Under the pieces are notes generated by a model that made no database searches, had not been told where the DNA came from, and was given only the letters and a program-made list of their open reading frames with translations. A DNA stretch of 64,000 nucleotides, taken from the NCBI RefSeq assembly GCF_900102085.1, contig NZ_FMVM01000011.1:124001-188000 (forward strand), written 5' to 3'. This stretch comes from Paenibacillus polysaccharolyticus. Its GTDB lineage: Bacteria > Bacillota > Bacilli > Paenibacillales > Paenibacillaceae. Every line of letters begins with the position of its first letter. Within the stretch, counting starts at the first letter, position 1. Made by a program: the position numbers and the translations under genes. This document shows, piece after piece, positions 42,085-49,837 of the stretch.

Positions 42085-43400
42085 GCAATCCTGTTCGTAT
42101 CGTTACTCATTATGCACTTGCACGTGGCTTGCGAAGATGGCGTACCAGGGCACAGCTTGAACTTTGGCAGGAACGTCGAATCATTCGGCATGTGGAGCGG
42201 ATACGGGTACAGTCTCCGTTTTACCAAAAGTGGTGGGGAGACCTGAACGCATCCGAGTGGAAACAGTTCCCGCAGATCGATAAAACGGTAATGATGCAGT
42301 ATTTCGATACGCTGAGCACGGTAGGTATTACAAAGGAAGACGCCCTGATCCTCGCTGGAGAAAGTGAGGATACCCGTAACTTTAAGCAATCCTCCATTCA
42401 AGGCGTCACGGTAGGGTTATCTTCGGGCACATCGGGTAACCGGGGCATTTTTCTGGTAAGTGATCGGGAACAAGATGCGTGGACGGGCACCGTGCTAGCC
42501 AAACTTCTTCCAGGCGGGTTGTGGAAACCCGCGAAAATCGCGTTCTTCCTGCGGGCGAATAGCAACCTGTACGAATCGGTCAAGCGTGGCAAGCTGCAAT
42601 TCCAATATTTTGACCTGCTGGAGCGTGTGGATGTCCTGATTGAACGTATGAAAGAATACCAGCCTACGGTGTGGGTGGCTCCTCCTTCCATGCTTCGTAT
42701 ACTGGCTGATGCTTATCAGCAAGGACGTCTAACACATGTGCCTCAGAAAATTATTTCCGTAGCCGAGGTGCTTGACCCTCTGGATCGTAAGGTGCTGGAG
42801 CATGTCTTCGGTCAGACGGTTCATCAAGTGTACCAGTGTACAGAAGGCTTTTTGGGAGCAACGTGCGAGCACGGAACGATACATCTGAATGAAGACATTG
42901 TGTATATTGAAAAAGAGTACATTGATCCTGCAACCCGGCGGTTCGTGCCTGTGATCACGGACTTTTCCCGAACGTCGCAGCCGATTATCCGGTATCGGCT
43001 GAATGATATCTTAACCGAGGCGGCAGCGCAGTGCGCCTGTGGTTCGTTGTTTACTGCCATCGAGCGGATTGAAGGCCGCTGTGATGATACGCTTTATTTT
43101 TCGCATACCTATGAGGAGAAGGCTGTTTCGGTTTTTCCGGATTTTATCAGTCGTGCCGTGATTGCAGCTTCACCGGCTATTCAGCATTATCGTGTGGTGC
43201 AACGTGGCAGTGGGATGCTGGAGGTGTCAATGCGGGTCAGCGAGGAAGTGGGTCAGGAGCAGGCGCACGCCGCTGTGTTGCAAGAGTTGGGGAAATTGGC
43301 AGGTCGACTGCAATGTGTGTTACCTGAGGTTCAATTTGTGCCGTATACGTATGAAGCAGGGATCACGAAGTTGCGACGGGTGGAGAGACGGTTGGATTAA
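42081..43400 (+). CDS. F390-synthetase/PaaK-type adenylating enzyme of the operon
   Basis: This is a 439-residue adenylate-forming protein. The P-loop-like motif is VGLSSGTSGNRGIFLV (about 110-125), the A5-like motif is VYQCTEGFLGA, and ITDFSRTSQPIIRYRLNDIL (about 295-314) covers the 'YRxxD' ATP-binding aspartate. CACGSLF and IERIEGRCDD follow as in PaaK and coenzyme F390 synthetases. Such enzymes activate a carboxylic acid as acyl-AMP. ATG 42081 is set by AGGAGG and an ATGA overlap. It is the last gene of the operon. Confidence 0.8.
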   Translation: MSNPVRIVTHYALARGLRRWRTRAQLELWQERRIIRHVERIRVQSPFYQKWWGDLNASEWKQFPQIDKTVMMQYFDTLSTVGITKEDALILAGESEDTRNFKQSSIQGVTVGLSSGTSGNRGIFLVSDREQDAWTGTVLAKLLPGGLWKPAKIAFFLRANSNLYESVKRGKLQFQYFDLLERVDVLIERMKEYQPTVWVAPPSMLRILADAYQQGRLTHVPQKIISVAEVLDPLDRKVLEHVFGQTVHQVYQCTEGFLGATCEHGTIHLNEDIVYIEKEYIDPATRRFVPVITDFSRTSQPIIRYRLNDILTEAAAQCACGSLFTAIERIEGRCDDTLYFSHTYEEKAVSVFPDFISRAVIAASPAIQHYRVVQRGSGMLEVSMRVSEEVGQEQAHAAVLQELGKLAGRLQCVLPEVQFVPYTYEAGITKLRRVERRLD

Positions 43401-43504
43401 TTAAAGTTCAATGCAGGGTCTACATGTACTATATAAGTTGAACTATTCTTTTACACGTTAACGAAGAGGACAGGAAAAACCTGGAAAAGCGAAGCGTTCG
43501 CCTT

Positions 43505-43552
43505 TATCACCGGATTTTCCCTTTTGGAGAAGGGAATTAAAAAAAATCTGGG
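43505..43552 (+). other. Imperfect hairpin in front of repeat copy B
   Basis: CCGGATTTTCCCTT and AAGGGAATTAAAAAAAATCTGG pair imperfectly. It could act as a transcription terminator for the five-gene operon on the plus strand or be a part of the repeat element missing in copy A. Confidence 0.4.
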
Positions 43553-43623
43553 GATAACAGCGATTGGAAGGTTAATCTGTCATCGGAGTGGACTGTGTAA
43601 AATCTTTAGTTCAATTTATATAG
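43548..43623 (+). repeat. 76-bp intergenic repeat, copy B
   Basis: This is the second copy of the element at 24072-24147, the same length with no gaps. It ends seven bases before the ATG of the SDR gene, so it could supply promoter or leader sequence for that gene. Confidence 0.85.
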
Positions 43624-43629
43624 TTAAAA

Positions 43630-44634
43630 ATGAATCGAACGATCATGAAAGTAGGTGATAATGTGACCGTGTGGGCGTATAAAATAGGAGAGGATTCGCC
43701 AAAACCTGTGGATGGCAAGGTTACATCAGGAGCGGAAAAAACAACGGAATTACTTCAATCAGCTCATGCAAATGTAACCAGATCAGGCCAGCCGGGGCAA
43801 CAACCTCCTGTAGCTCTCATTACAGGTACCTCCAGCGGATTTGGGATGCTGACTGCCATCACTCTTGCTAAGCAAGGGTATCGTGTTATGGCTACAATGC
43901 GTGATCTAAGTCGAAAGGGAGAACTTGCGAATCGTGCCGAGGAAGCAGGAGTGACCGAGCGGATTCATTATGTACAGCTTGATGTGACAGATTCGGAATC
44001 TGTGCATACCGCTGTGGATACGGTGCTTCAGCAATATGGACAAATCGATGTGCTGGTGAATAATGCGGGTTTTGCTGTAGGCGGATTTATTGAGGAAGTG
44101 TCTATGGAGGACTGGCGACGCCAGATGGAAACGAACCTGTTCGGGCTCATCGCGGTGACACGAGCGGTTCTGCCTGTCATGCGTGGACAGAAACGCGGGC
44201 TGATTGTTAATCTTTCGAGTGTAAGCGGCCTATCCGGTTTTCCGGGATATGCCCCATACGCTGCCTCAAAATTTGCTGTGGAAGGATTCACAGAAAGTCT
44301 GCGCCATGAGATGTCTTCATTTGGAATAAGGGTCGTATTGGTGGAGCCAGGAGCCTATCGCACGCCCATCTGGAATAAAGGTCTCGGTGAGATTCACCGG
44401 AATGAGGATTCGGCTTATAAACATAAGCTGGATGCGGTTCTGCGTTATTCGAAACATGCCAGTGAGACTGCTCCTGATCCGCAAGAGGTCGCTGATCTGA
44501 TCGGACGCATTGCGCGCATGCGTGCACCAAAATTGCGCTATGCACTGGGCAAGGGTTCACGGGTTCTTATTATTGCAAAGGCGTTGTTGCCGTGGAAATG
44601 GCTGGAGTGGCTGATTGCCCGTGGTCTGCAATAG
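43630..44634 (+). CDS. SDR oxidoreductase with unusual N-terminal extension
   Basis: This is a 334-residue frame. The SDR core begins at about residue 58 (PVALITGTSSGFGMLTAITL with TGxxxGxG), VLVNNAGFAVGG is present, the catalytic serine lies in NLSSVSGLSG, and Y-x-x-x-K in YAPYAASKFAVEGF. The first 57 residues are polar and have no family resemblance. No ribosome site precedes ATG 43630; GGTGAT before GTG 43663 might be used instead, and the core could start even later. The repeat copy B ends immediately upstream. Confidence 0.75.
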   Translation: MNRTIMKVGDNVTVWAYKIGEDSPKPVDGKVTSGAEKTTELLQSAHANVTRSGQPGQQPPVALITGTSSGFGMLTAITLAKQGYRVMATMRDLSRKGELANRAEEAGVTERIHYVQLDVTDSESVHTAVDTVLQQYGQIDVLVNNAGFAVGGFIEEVSMEDWRRQMETNLFGLIAVTRAVLPVMRGQKRGLIVNLSSVSGLSGFPGYAPYAASKFAVEGFTESLRHEMSSFGIRVVLVEPGAYRTPIWNKGLGEIHRNEDSAYKHKLDAVLRYSKHASETAPDPQEVADLIGRIARMRAPKLRYALGKGSRVLIIAKALLPWKWLEWLIARGLQ

Positions 44635-44710
44635 TGGGGAATAAGTGATTATACGACCATACATGAAGCAGAATCATCATCTTTTCCAAGTGGAAATGGA
44701 GGTCTGATCA

Positions 44711-44863
44711 ATGTTTGAAGTGATTGTCATTGCGTTGCTCATGATCATTACAGGACTACTCCTGCATATCAACAGCAAACTCCCGGCCCGTGACCGGGTT
44801 CAGGAAGCGATGGGACGTGACCGTGATCGGCGCGACAGCCAGAACCAGAGCCGAGATCGGTAG
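44711..44863 (+). CDS. 50-residue membrane peptide
   Basis: This is a short frame with GGAGG eight bases before ATG 44711. The product has one N-terminal hydrophobic helix (MFEVIVIALLMIITGLLL, residues 1-18) and a very charged tail rich in Arg and Asp (MGRDRDRRDSQNQSRDR). The helix-plus-charged-tail shape and the good ribosome site support a real bitopic membrane peptide. It is too short for most gene finders. Function unknown. Confidence 0.6.
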   Translation: MFEVIVIALLMIITGLLLHINSKLPARDRVQEAMGRDRDRRDSQNQSRDR

Positions 44864-44965
44864 GCGAAGCAGAAAGGATAAACTGAATAAGGGTGTTCCA
44901 GAGTAAGAAAGTGATTGTATTATGATTGACCTGATATTTCTTGACATGTAAGGAGTGGATGAGGG

Positions 44966-45520
44966 ATGAGTTCAGATGCTTTCAAAGAAAGGTATATGCT
45001 ACGTAATATTCAACGGGATGAATCGGATCTGTATTGGCCTCTGCGGCTGGAAGCGCTACGGACGCATCCTGAAGCCTTTGGCGCTTCATACGAGGTGTCC
45101 AGCCAGTTATCCATCAGTGAGGTGAAAGAGCGAATACATAATGAGCCTGATGATTACATTCTTGGTGCATTCACACCTGATGGCATGCTTGCGGGCATGA
45201 TGGGTTTCAAAAGAGAATATGGTCTAAAGCTCAGGCACAAAGGATTCATCTGGGGTGTCTATGTATCACCAGCTCATCGGGGGAATGGACTGGCTTCCCA
45301 GCTGTTATCCGAGGTTCTGGAACGGGGTAAACATCTGGAGACTATGAAGCAGATTAACCTAAGTGTAGTGACGACAAATAGTTCAGCAAAACGGTTGTAT
45401 GAGCGGCATGGATTTGAAACCTACGGCATCGAACGCAATGCGCTAGAAGTGGGCGGCCAAGGGTATGATGAAGCGCACATGACGTATTTTTACAACAGAA
45501 GTGTAGATAAAAACATCTAA
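44966..45520 (+). CDS. GNAT-family N-acetyltransferase
   Basis: This is a 184-residue GNAT protein. Motif A is FIWGVYVSPAHRGNGLASQL (about residues 92-111) with HRGNGLA as the CoA loop, and NSSAKRLYERHGFETYG supplies motif B. Early segments (LYWPLRLEALRTHPEAFGAS) are typical of acyltransferases of the RimI-like group. Substrate unknown. AAGGAGTGG lies before ATG 44966. Confidence 0.83.
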   Translation: MSSDAFKERYMLRNIQRDESDLYWPLRLEALRTHPEAFGASYEVSSQLSISEVKERIHNEPDDYILGAFTPDGMLAGMMGFKREYGLKLRHKGFIWGVYVSPAHRGNGLASQLLSEVLERGKHLETMKQINLSVVTTNSSAKRLYERHGFETYGIERNALEVGGQGYDEAHMTYFYNRSVDKNI

Positions 45521-45544
45521 TTTATAGGCAAGAGGAGGAATTCT

Positions 45545-46423
45545 ATGACCGATCGGGTTGTTCATGAAATAGATGGTGTATCATTTATGTTAAAAGAAAA
45601 ACATGCCTTCGATTGGCTGACTCCGCTGGGTACTGTCTTCTGTGTATTTGATCAGCAGGACTCCGGCAATATTTCATTCGGTTTGGTGCAGGAGGATGGT
45701 CAAAAGCAATTTGTGAAGTATGCAGGGGCACGTACTCTTCAGGCCAATGATATGGCAGACCCGGAGGAAGCGATACGTCATTTGCAGTCTTCCGTCTTGA
45801 TCTATGAAGATCTGGCACATGACAGTCTGATTCGGTTAATAGACCATTTTGCGACTGATAACGGTTACGCTTGTATGTTCGATTGGGTGGAGGGAGAGTG
45901 TCTGCATTCGCACTGGTCTTTCCCGCCTCCAGCCAAGTACGAAGATCCACGCTCACCTTATGTTCAGTTCAGACAACTTCCGGTACAGAGGCGAATTCAG
46001 GCCATGGAGCGCATTCTGGACTTTCATATTGAAGCGGAGCGCAAAGGATATGTGGCTGTAGACTTCTACGATGGCAGTTTGATTTATGATTTTGCAGCGG
46101 ACGAGATTCACATCTGTGATATTGATCTATACCGTGCAGGGACATTCACGAATACGATGGGACGGATGTGGGGTTCATCCCGCTTTATGTCTCCGGAGGA
46201 ATTTGAACTTGGTGCGTTAATAGATGCTGTCACGAATGTGTTTAACATGGGCGCTATGGCCTTTGCACTGCTTGGGGGAGAACTTGATCGCTCCCAGGAA
46301 CGTTGGGATGCCGGAGAAGCACTATATGAAGTTGCCCTTCGTGCGGTAAATCCGGATCGGTTCCAGCGATTCACTTCTGTGGCGGATTTGGGCTTGGCTT
46401 GGAAAGAGGTTATGTACAAGTGA
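45545..46423 (+). CDS. Protein-kinase-like protein with altered catalytic motifs
   Basis: This is a 292-residue protein with a kinase-like plan. A lysine strand reads QFVKYAG (K58), the hinge region is ACMFDWVEGE, the catalytic loop is GYVAVDFYDGSLIYDF (D173 in place of the HRD aspartate), the metal aspartate is in HICDIDLYRAG, and SSRFMSPEEF matches the APE end of the activation segment. It lacks an obvious glycine-rich loop and the HRD histidine-arginine. It may be an active divergent kinase or a pseudokinase. AGAGGAGG precedes ATG 45545. It follows the GNAT by 24 bases. Confidence 0.68.
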   Translation: MTDRVVHEIDGVSFMLKEKHAFDWLTPLGTVFCVFDQQDSGNISFGLVQEDGQKQFVKYAGARTLQANDMADPEEAIRHLQSSVLIYEDLAHDSLIRLIDHFATDNGYACMFDWVEGECLHSHWSFPPPAKYEDPRSPYVQFRQLPVQRRIQAMERILDFHIEAERKGYVAVDFYDGSLIYDFAADEIHICDIDLYRAGTFTNTMGRMWGSSRFMSPEEFELGALIDAVTNVFNMGAMAFALLGGELDRSQERWDAGEALYEVALRAVNPDRFQRFTSVADLGLAWKEVMYK

Positions 46424-46493
46424 AGTAAAAGTAGATTCGTAACCATGTATAAAAACCCGTATAATGGAAAATGACAAGGAGGCTTGATGGAAG

Positions 46494-46862
46494 ATGTGCC
46501 GATATGCCATGTCTGGACCGTATAAAGAAATATATGCATGCTTTAACTGCCGTAAGTCTTATAAACAAGTATCGCCGTATGATCTAAGTAAGGAAACCGC
46601 AGCGCGACTTGAACATAAATGTCCACAATGTGCGGAGGTTATGGTGAATATGGGGCATGATTTTCAAGCACCCAAGCAAACGGATATCAAACAGTGGACC
46701 AAAGTCATGACGTTATATCAGAATGGTGTTACTTATCATAACTGTGGATGCGGAGCCGGATATCGTCCAACTGAACTGCGAGAAGTTCCCGAATTTTTGG
46801 AGCAGCAGGCTGCTGGCCGGAGAAGTGAAGGGGAAAAGTTACTTCATCGTTGGATGGAATAG
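46494..46862 (+). CDS. Small zinc-ribbon-like protein of unknown function
   Basis: This is a 122-residue protein with two CxxC pairs (ACFNCRKSY at about 15-23 and KCPQCAEVM at about 42-50) and a third cysteine cluster YHNCGCGAGY. The first two pairs probably bind zinc. No family recognised beyond that. AAGGAGG lies just before ATG 46494. Confidence 0.6.
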   Translation: MCRYAMSGPYKEIYACFNCRKSYKQVSPYDLSKETAARLEHKCPQCAEVMVNMGHDFQAPKQTDIKQWTKVMTLYQNGVTYHNCGCGAGYRPTELREVPEFLEQQAAGRRSEGEKLLHRWME

Positions 46863-46875
46863 GAGAGCAAATCGT

Positions 46876-47031
46876 ATGATTCGTACTTTCATACAAAAAG
46901 ACCTAGAATATGTCATTGAAGCGCATATCCGTATTTATCGGGACGAGTATAATTATGATGACAGCTTTGCGGCATGTATTACCTTTGCAGTGAAGCAAGG
47001 GCAGAATTTGCTTCAGGAGATAGAGCAATGA
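46876..47031 (+). pseudogene. N-terminal fragment of a GNAT acetyltransferase
   Basis: This is a 51-codon frame with an AGGAG ribosome site before ATG 46876. The product, beginning MIRTFIQKDLEYVIEAHIRI, reads like the first helices of a Bacillus GNAT acetyltransferase, but the acetyl-CoA-binding part is absent: the frame ends in QGQNLLQEIEQ and the next gene starts inside its stop (ATGA at 47028-47031). It is probably a truncated gene, though a short expressed peptide is possible. Confidence 0.55.
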
Positions 47032-47480
47032 AAACAGAACCTGTCTATGCCGAAAATACCATTGTTGGCGTTTGGTTTCAGGGCGTGTGGCGCTGGTACG
47101 TCACCGAACGGGAGTATTGGTTTTTAAATATAGAGATGGAAGAACGGTTTGGTATCGATGTATTGAATGAGGAGACGGCGGCTGTGTTCTTACAAGCCAT
47201 TCAGGAGGAGCAGGTAAGCGCGGCTGAACTGAGGAGTGCGCTTCATCATTTTCGTGAAGCCCATCTTGTCGGTGATGAATGGCTGAAGTATGTGCCGTCC
47301 TTTCTTGTCGATTTCGATAAGCGACTATTCTTCTCGATGTTCCCGGAGCCTGCTTCCTTTGAGCATTACATGCCGGATGGCTGGATCGGGAGTTACAAGG
47401 AGTTTTTGGAGAGGGTACCAGAGAAGGAACGATACTGGATGGTGCAAGGAAAGTCTTTATTCGAAGAAAACCTTTCTTAG
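47028..47480 (+). CDS. Hypothetical protein, coupled to the GNAT fragment
   Basis: This is a 150-residue cytosolic protein, tryptophan- and tyrosine-rich near the start (IVGVWFQGVWRWYVTEREYW) and acidic, ending VQGKSLFEENLS. No family is recognised. Its ATG at 47028 overlaps the stop of the GNAT fragment by four bases, so its translation may depend on the fragment being translated. It is followed after 12 bases by a lipoprotein gene. Confidence 0.6.
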   Translation: MKTEPVYAENTIVGVWFQGVWRWYVTEREYWFLNIEMEERFGIDVLNEETAAVFLQAIQEEQVSAAELRSALHHFREAHLVGDEWLKYVPSFLVDFDKRLFFSMFPEPASFEHYMPDGWIGSYKEFLERVPEKERYWMVQGKSLFEENLS

Positions 47481-47492
47481 CGAGGTGCTGTA

Positions 47493-47891
47493 GTGAAACG
47501 TAAATGGTTCATGACGAGCTTATTCTCCTTATGTACAGCGCTAGCCTTATCTGCATGTACTGTTACAGCGGATAACCCTTCCGCAGAAGAAACGATTAAA
47601 CAAAGTTTGAATACGATGGTCAACGAGCCTGTTCTGGCTGCCAGCAGTAACCCGAATGATTATATTGCAGGCCACCGGGACGTATATGAAGCTATTCTAC
47701 AAACGGGATCAGAAGGTCTGAATTTCTTGTTAAATCAACTTGGTTCCAGCCCGGATAATGGTTTGAAAGAGTGGATCATGGCTCGGGCCAGTGCTGAATT
47801 ATTGGGAGAAGACAATCCAGTGCAAGACTGGAACAGTGGTAAAGACTGGTTGAGGCAATATAACATGATCGCAGCAGATCAATCCGACTAA
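47493..47891 (+). CDS. Lipoprotein of unknown function
   Basis: This is a 132-residue predicted lipoprotein. The signal peptide has a KRK start, a hydrophobic core, and the lipobox LSAC (cysteine at 22) followed by a polar stretch. The mature domain of about 110 residues is acidic and includes DYIAGHRDVYEAILQTGSEG. Family unknown. The GTG start has a weak GAGG ribosome site; it lies in a run with the two upstream unknown genes. Confidence 0.62.
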   Translation: MKRKWFMTSLFSLCTALALSACTVTADNPSAEETIKQSLNTMVNEPVLAASSNPNDYIAGHRDVYEAILQTGSEGLNFLLNQLGSSPDNGLKEWIMARASAELLGEDNPVQDWNSGKDWLRQYNMIAADQSD

Positions 47892-47976
47892 GATAACCTT
47901 CACCTCCAGTCAGCATGAGCAGTACATTTACGGTCCTCAGAACCGAAAGAATACGTACGTTATAGAGGTGACATCT

Positions 47977-48774
47977 TTGACGAAAAAGATTGCTTTTTTT
48001 GATTCAGGCATTGGTGGATTAACGGTACTGCATACCGCTTTGCAGCAGTTTCCGGAAGAATCCTATTTATATTATGCAGATACATTACATGTCCCTTATG
48101 GAACCAAGCCGGCGGACGAGGTTCGTCGTTATATTTTTGCTTGCGTGGAGGCGATTGTACGGGAACAAGTAGATGCAATCGTGATTGCGTGTAATACGGC
48201 AACCAGCTTAGCGGTGAATGATCTGCGTTCCATGTATGACATTCCTATTATTGGTATGGAACCGGCGGTCAAACCGGCCGTCGAGATGAATAGGGACAAC
48301 GGCAAGCGCGTGCTAGTGTTTGCTACGGCTTTGACACTGAGTCAAACGAAGTATAACGAATTGGTCTCTCGTGTGGATGATGAGCATCGGGTCGATTCCC
48401 TTGCGCTGCCTGAACTGGTGGAGTGGTGTGAGCAGCTGGAGTTTGATCCGGTCAAAATAACAGCATACTTCCGCTCCAAGCTAGCAGGCCTGGACCTGGA
48501 ACAATACGGTACCGTGGTGATGGGCTGTACGCATTACCCGTTCTATACAGCTATTCTGCGCAAGGTGTTACCAGATCATATTCGGATTGTTGATGGTAGC
48601 GTGGGTACGGTAAGTCATTTGAGTCAAAGACTTGAACTTGGTGCACAGAAGCAAGCTGGAAACACGGGGCGGGTGCAGGCAGGGAATGTGTCCTTTTTCA
48701 GTTCATCGGGTCGAACGGAAGGTCATAATAAGATGCGTGCAGCACTTCAATATCTAAGCGACAACGTACTGTAG
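47977..48774 (+). CDS. racE: Glutamate racemase
   Basis: This is a 265-residue cofactor-independent racemase that makes D-glutamate for peptidoglycan. Motifs are FFDSGIGGLTVLHTAL at the start, the first catalytic cysteine in VIACNTATSLA (about 70), and the second in VVMGCTHYPFY (about 182). The start is best at TTG 47977 with AGAGGTGA seven bases upstream; GTG 47968 is in frame but inside that site. Bacillus can have a second racemase (YrpC/MurI-like), so which paralogue this is remains open. Confidence 0.9.
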   Translation: MTKKIAFFDSGIGGLTVLHTALQQFPEESYLYYADTLHVPYGTKPADEVRRYIFACVEAIVREQVDAIVIACNTATSLAVNDLRSMYDIPIIGMEPAVKPAVEMNRDNGKRVLVFATALTLSQTKYNELVSRVDDEHRVDSLALPELVEWCEQLEFDPVKITAYFRSKLAGLDLEQYGTVVMGCTHYPFYTAILRKVLPDHIRIVDGSVGTVSHLSQRLELGAQKQAGNTGRVQAGNVSFFSSSGRTEGHNKMRAALQYLSDNVL

Positions 48775-48798
48775 ACTAGACTATGGGAGGTGTCAGTA

Positions 48799-49374
48799 AT
48801 GGAGTCGATTTACCTGATACGTCACGCAAAAGCCGAAGGACAGGAGCCATACGCAAGTCTGACGGATGAGGGATGCAGTCAGGCTGAAAAATTGGCAGAT
48901 GTATTGTCTGGTCATGGAATCTCTTATATCGTATCCAGTCCATGGAAAAGAGCCGTACAGACTGCAATGCCTTTGGGTGCAGCGATAGAGCAGCACATTC
49001 ATACGGATGAGCGCTTGCAGGAAAGAGTGCTGAGTACAAGGGATCTGCCAGACTGGCTGGATGTGCTTAAACGTACATATGAGGATGAAGATTGGGCAGC
49101 AGAGGGCGGAGAATCTTCCAGAGTCGCAGCTGCCAGAGCTTTGGCGCTGCTGAAGGAATGTTGGCGCAGACCGGAGCGGCATGGAGCTGTTGTTACGCAT
49201 GGCAACCTGTTGTCCCTAATCATTCGTTATTATGATCCATCCTTTGGTTATGCGGAGTGGGCCAAGCTTTCGAATCCTGATGTATATGTTCTAAAACGGG
49301 AGCAGGAGTCTACGAGTGAAGAGGAATATGAGGAGGGGAAACAACCTGCCATTTCCAGACTGTGGCTGGATTGA
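48799..49374 (+). CDS. Histidine phosphatase-family protein
   Basis: This is a 191-residue phosphoglycerate-mutase-like phosphatase. The catalytic start is YLIRHAKAEG (RHA variant of RHG), ISYIVSSPWKRAVQTA is the second arginine region, and AVVTHGNLLSLI holds the later histidine. It would act on small phosphate esters. ATG 48799 is set by GGGAGGTG; an in-frame GTG at 48790 is inside that site. It follows the racemase by 24 bases and may share its transcript. Confidence 0.82.
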   Translation: MESIYLIRHAKAEGQEPYASLTDEGCSQAEKLADVLSGHGISYIVSSPWKRAVQTAMPLGAAIEQHIHTDERLQERVLSTRDLPDWLDVLKRTYEDEDWAAEGGESSRVAAARALALLKECWRRPERHGAVVTHGNLLSLIIRYYDPSFGYAEWAKLSNPDVYVLKREQESTSEEEYEEGKQPAISRLWLD

Positions 49375-49449
49375 ACAAAAAAGAGCATCCCGGCATCGCA
49401 TGTTCATTCAGCCAGGACACTCCATATATTGGTTACGCGTTTGTTTTTC

Positions 49450-49812
49450 TTAAAGAGCTGCGAACAGCAATGTTATCCAGCCGGCAAGGAAGGCTACACC
49501 ACCTATGGGTGTGACGGCTCCCCACTTGCGAACACCTGTAACACTCAATGTATAGAGACTTCCTGAGAACAGGATGATTCCGGCAAACAAGAGCCATCCC
49601 GAGGTCACAACAAGGGATGTAGAGGTTAATCTGTCTGCGAACAGTCCAAGCAGGATGATGCCGAGTCCGTGAGCAATATGATACTGGACACCGGTCTCAT
49701 AGATTTTGATCATGTCAGCGGATAACTTGCGTTTGAGCGCATGTGCCCCGAAGGCACCGAGTGCAACGGCCAGAAACATCATAATGCTGCCGAGAACCAC
49801 GAGGGTTTGCAT
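49450..49812 (-). CDS. DUF423-type small membrane protein
   Basis: This is a 120-residue protein with four membrane helices. The start (MMFLAVALGAFGAHALKRKL) and the YETGVQYHIAHGLGIILLGL segment are the family signature of DUF423/YwdK proteins. Function unknown. AAAGGAGA lies before the ATG on its strand. It is adjacent to coaA on the same strand. Confidence 0.88.
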   Translation of the reverse strand: MQTLVVLGSIMMFLAVALGAFGAHALKRKLSADMIKIYETGVQYHIAHGLGIILLGLFADRLTSTSLVVTSGWLLFAGIILFSGSLYTLSVTGVRKWGAVTPIGGVAFLAGWITLLFAAL

Positions 49813-49837
49813 GTTATTTTCTCTCCTTTTAATCAGG

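Noticed and set aside
37982..43400. Direct assignment as an OleABCD long-chain olefin cluster
   Set aside because: The adenylating enzyme is of the PaaK/F390 type, not OleC. There is no OleB-type alpha/beta hydrolase, and an ATP-grasp gene is added. Only the logic is similar.
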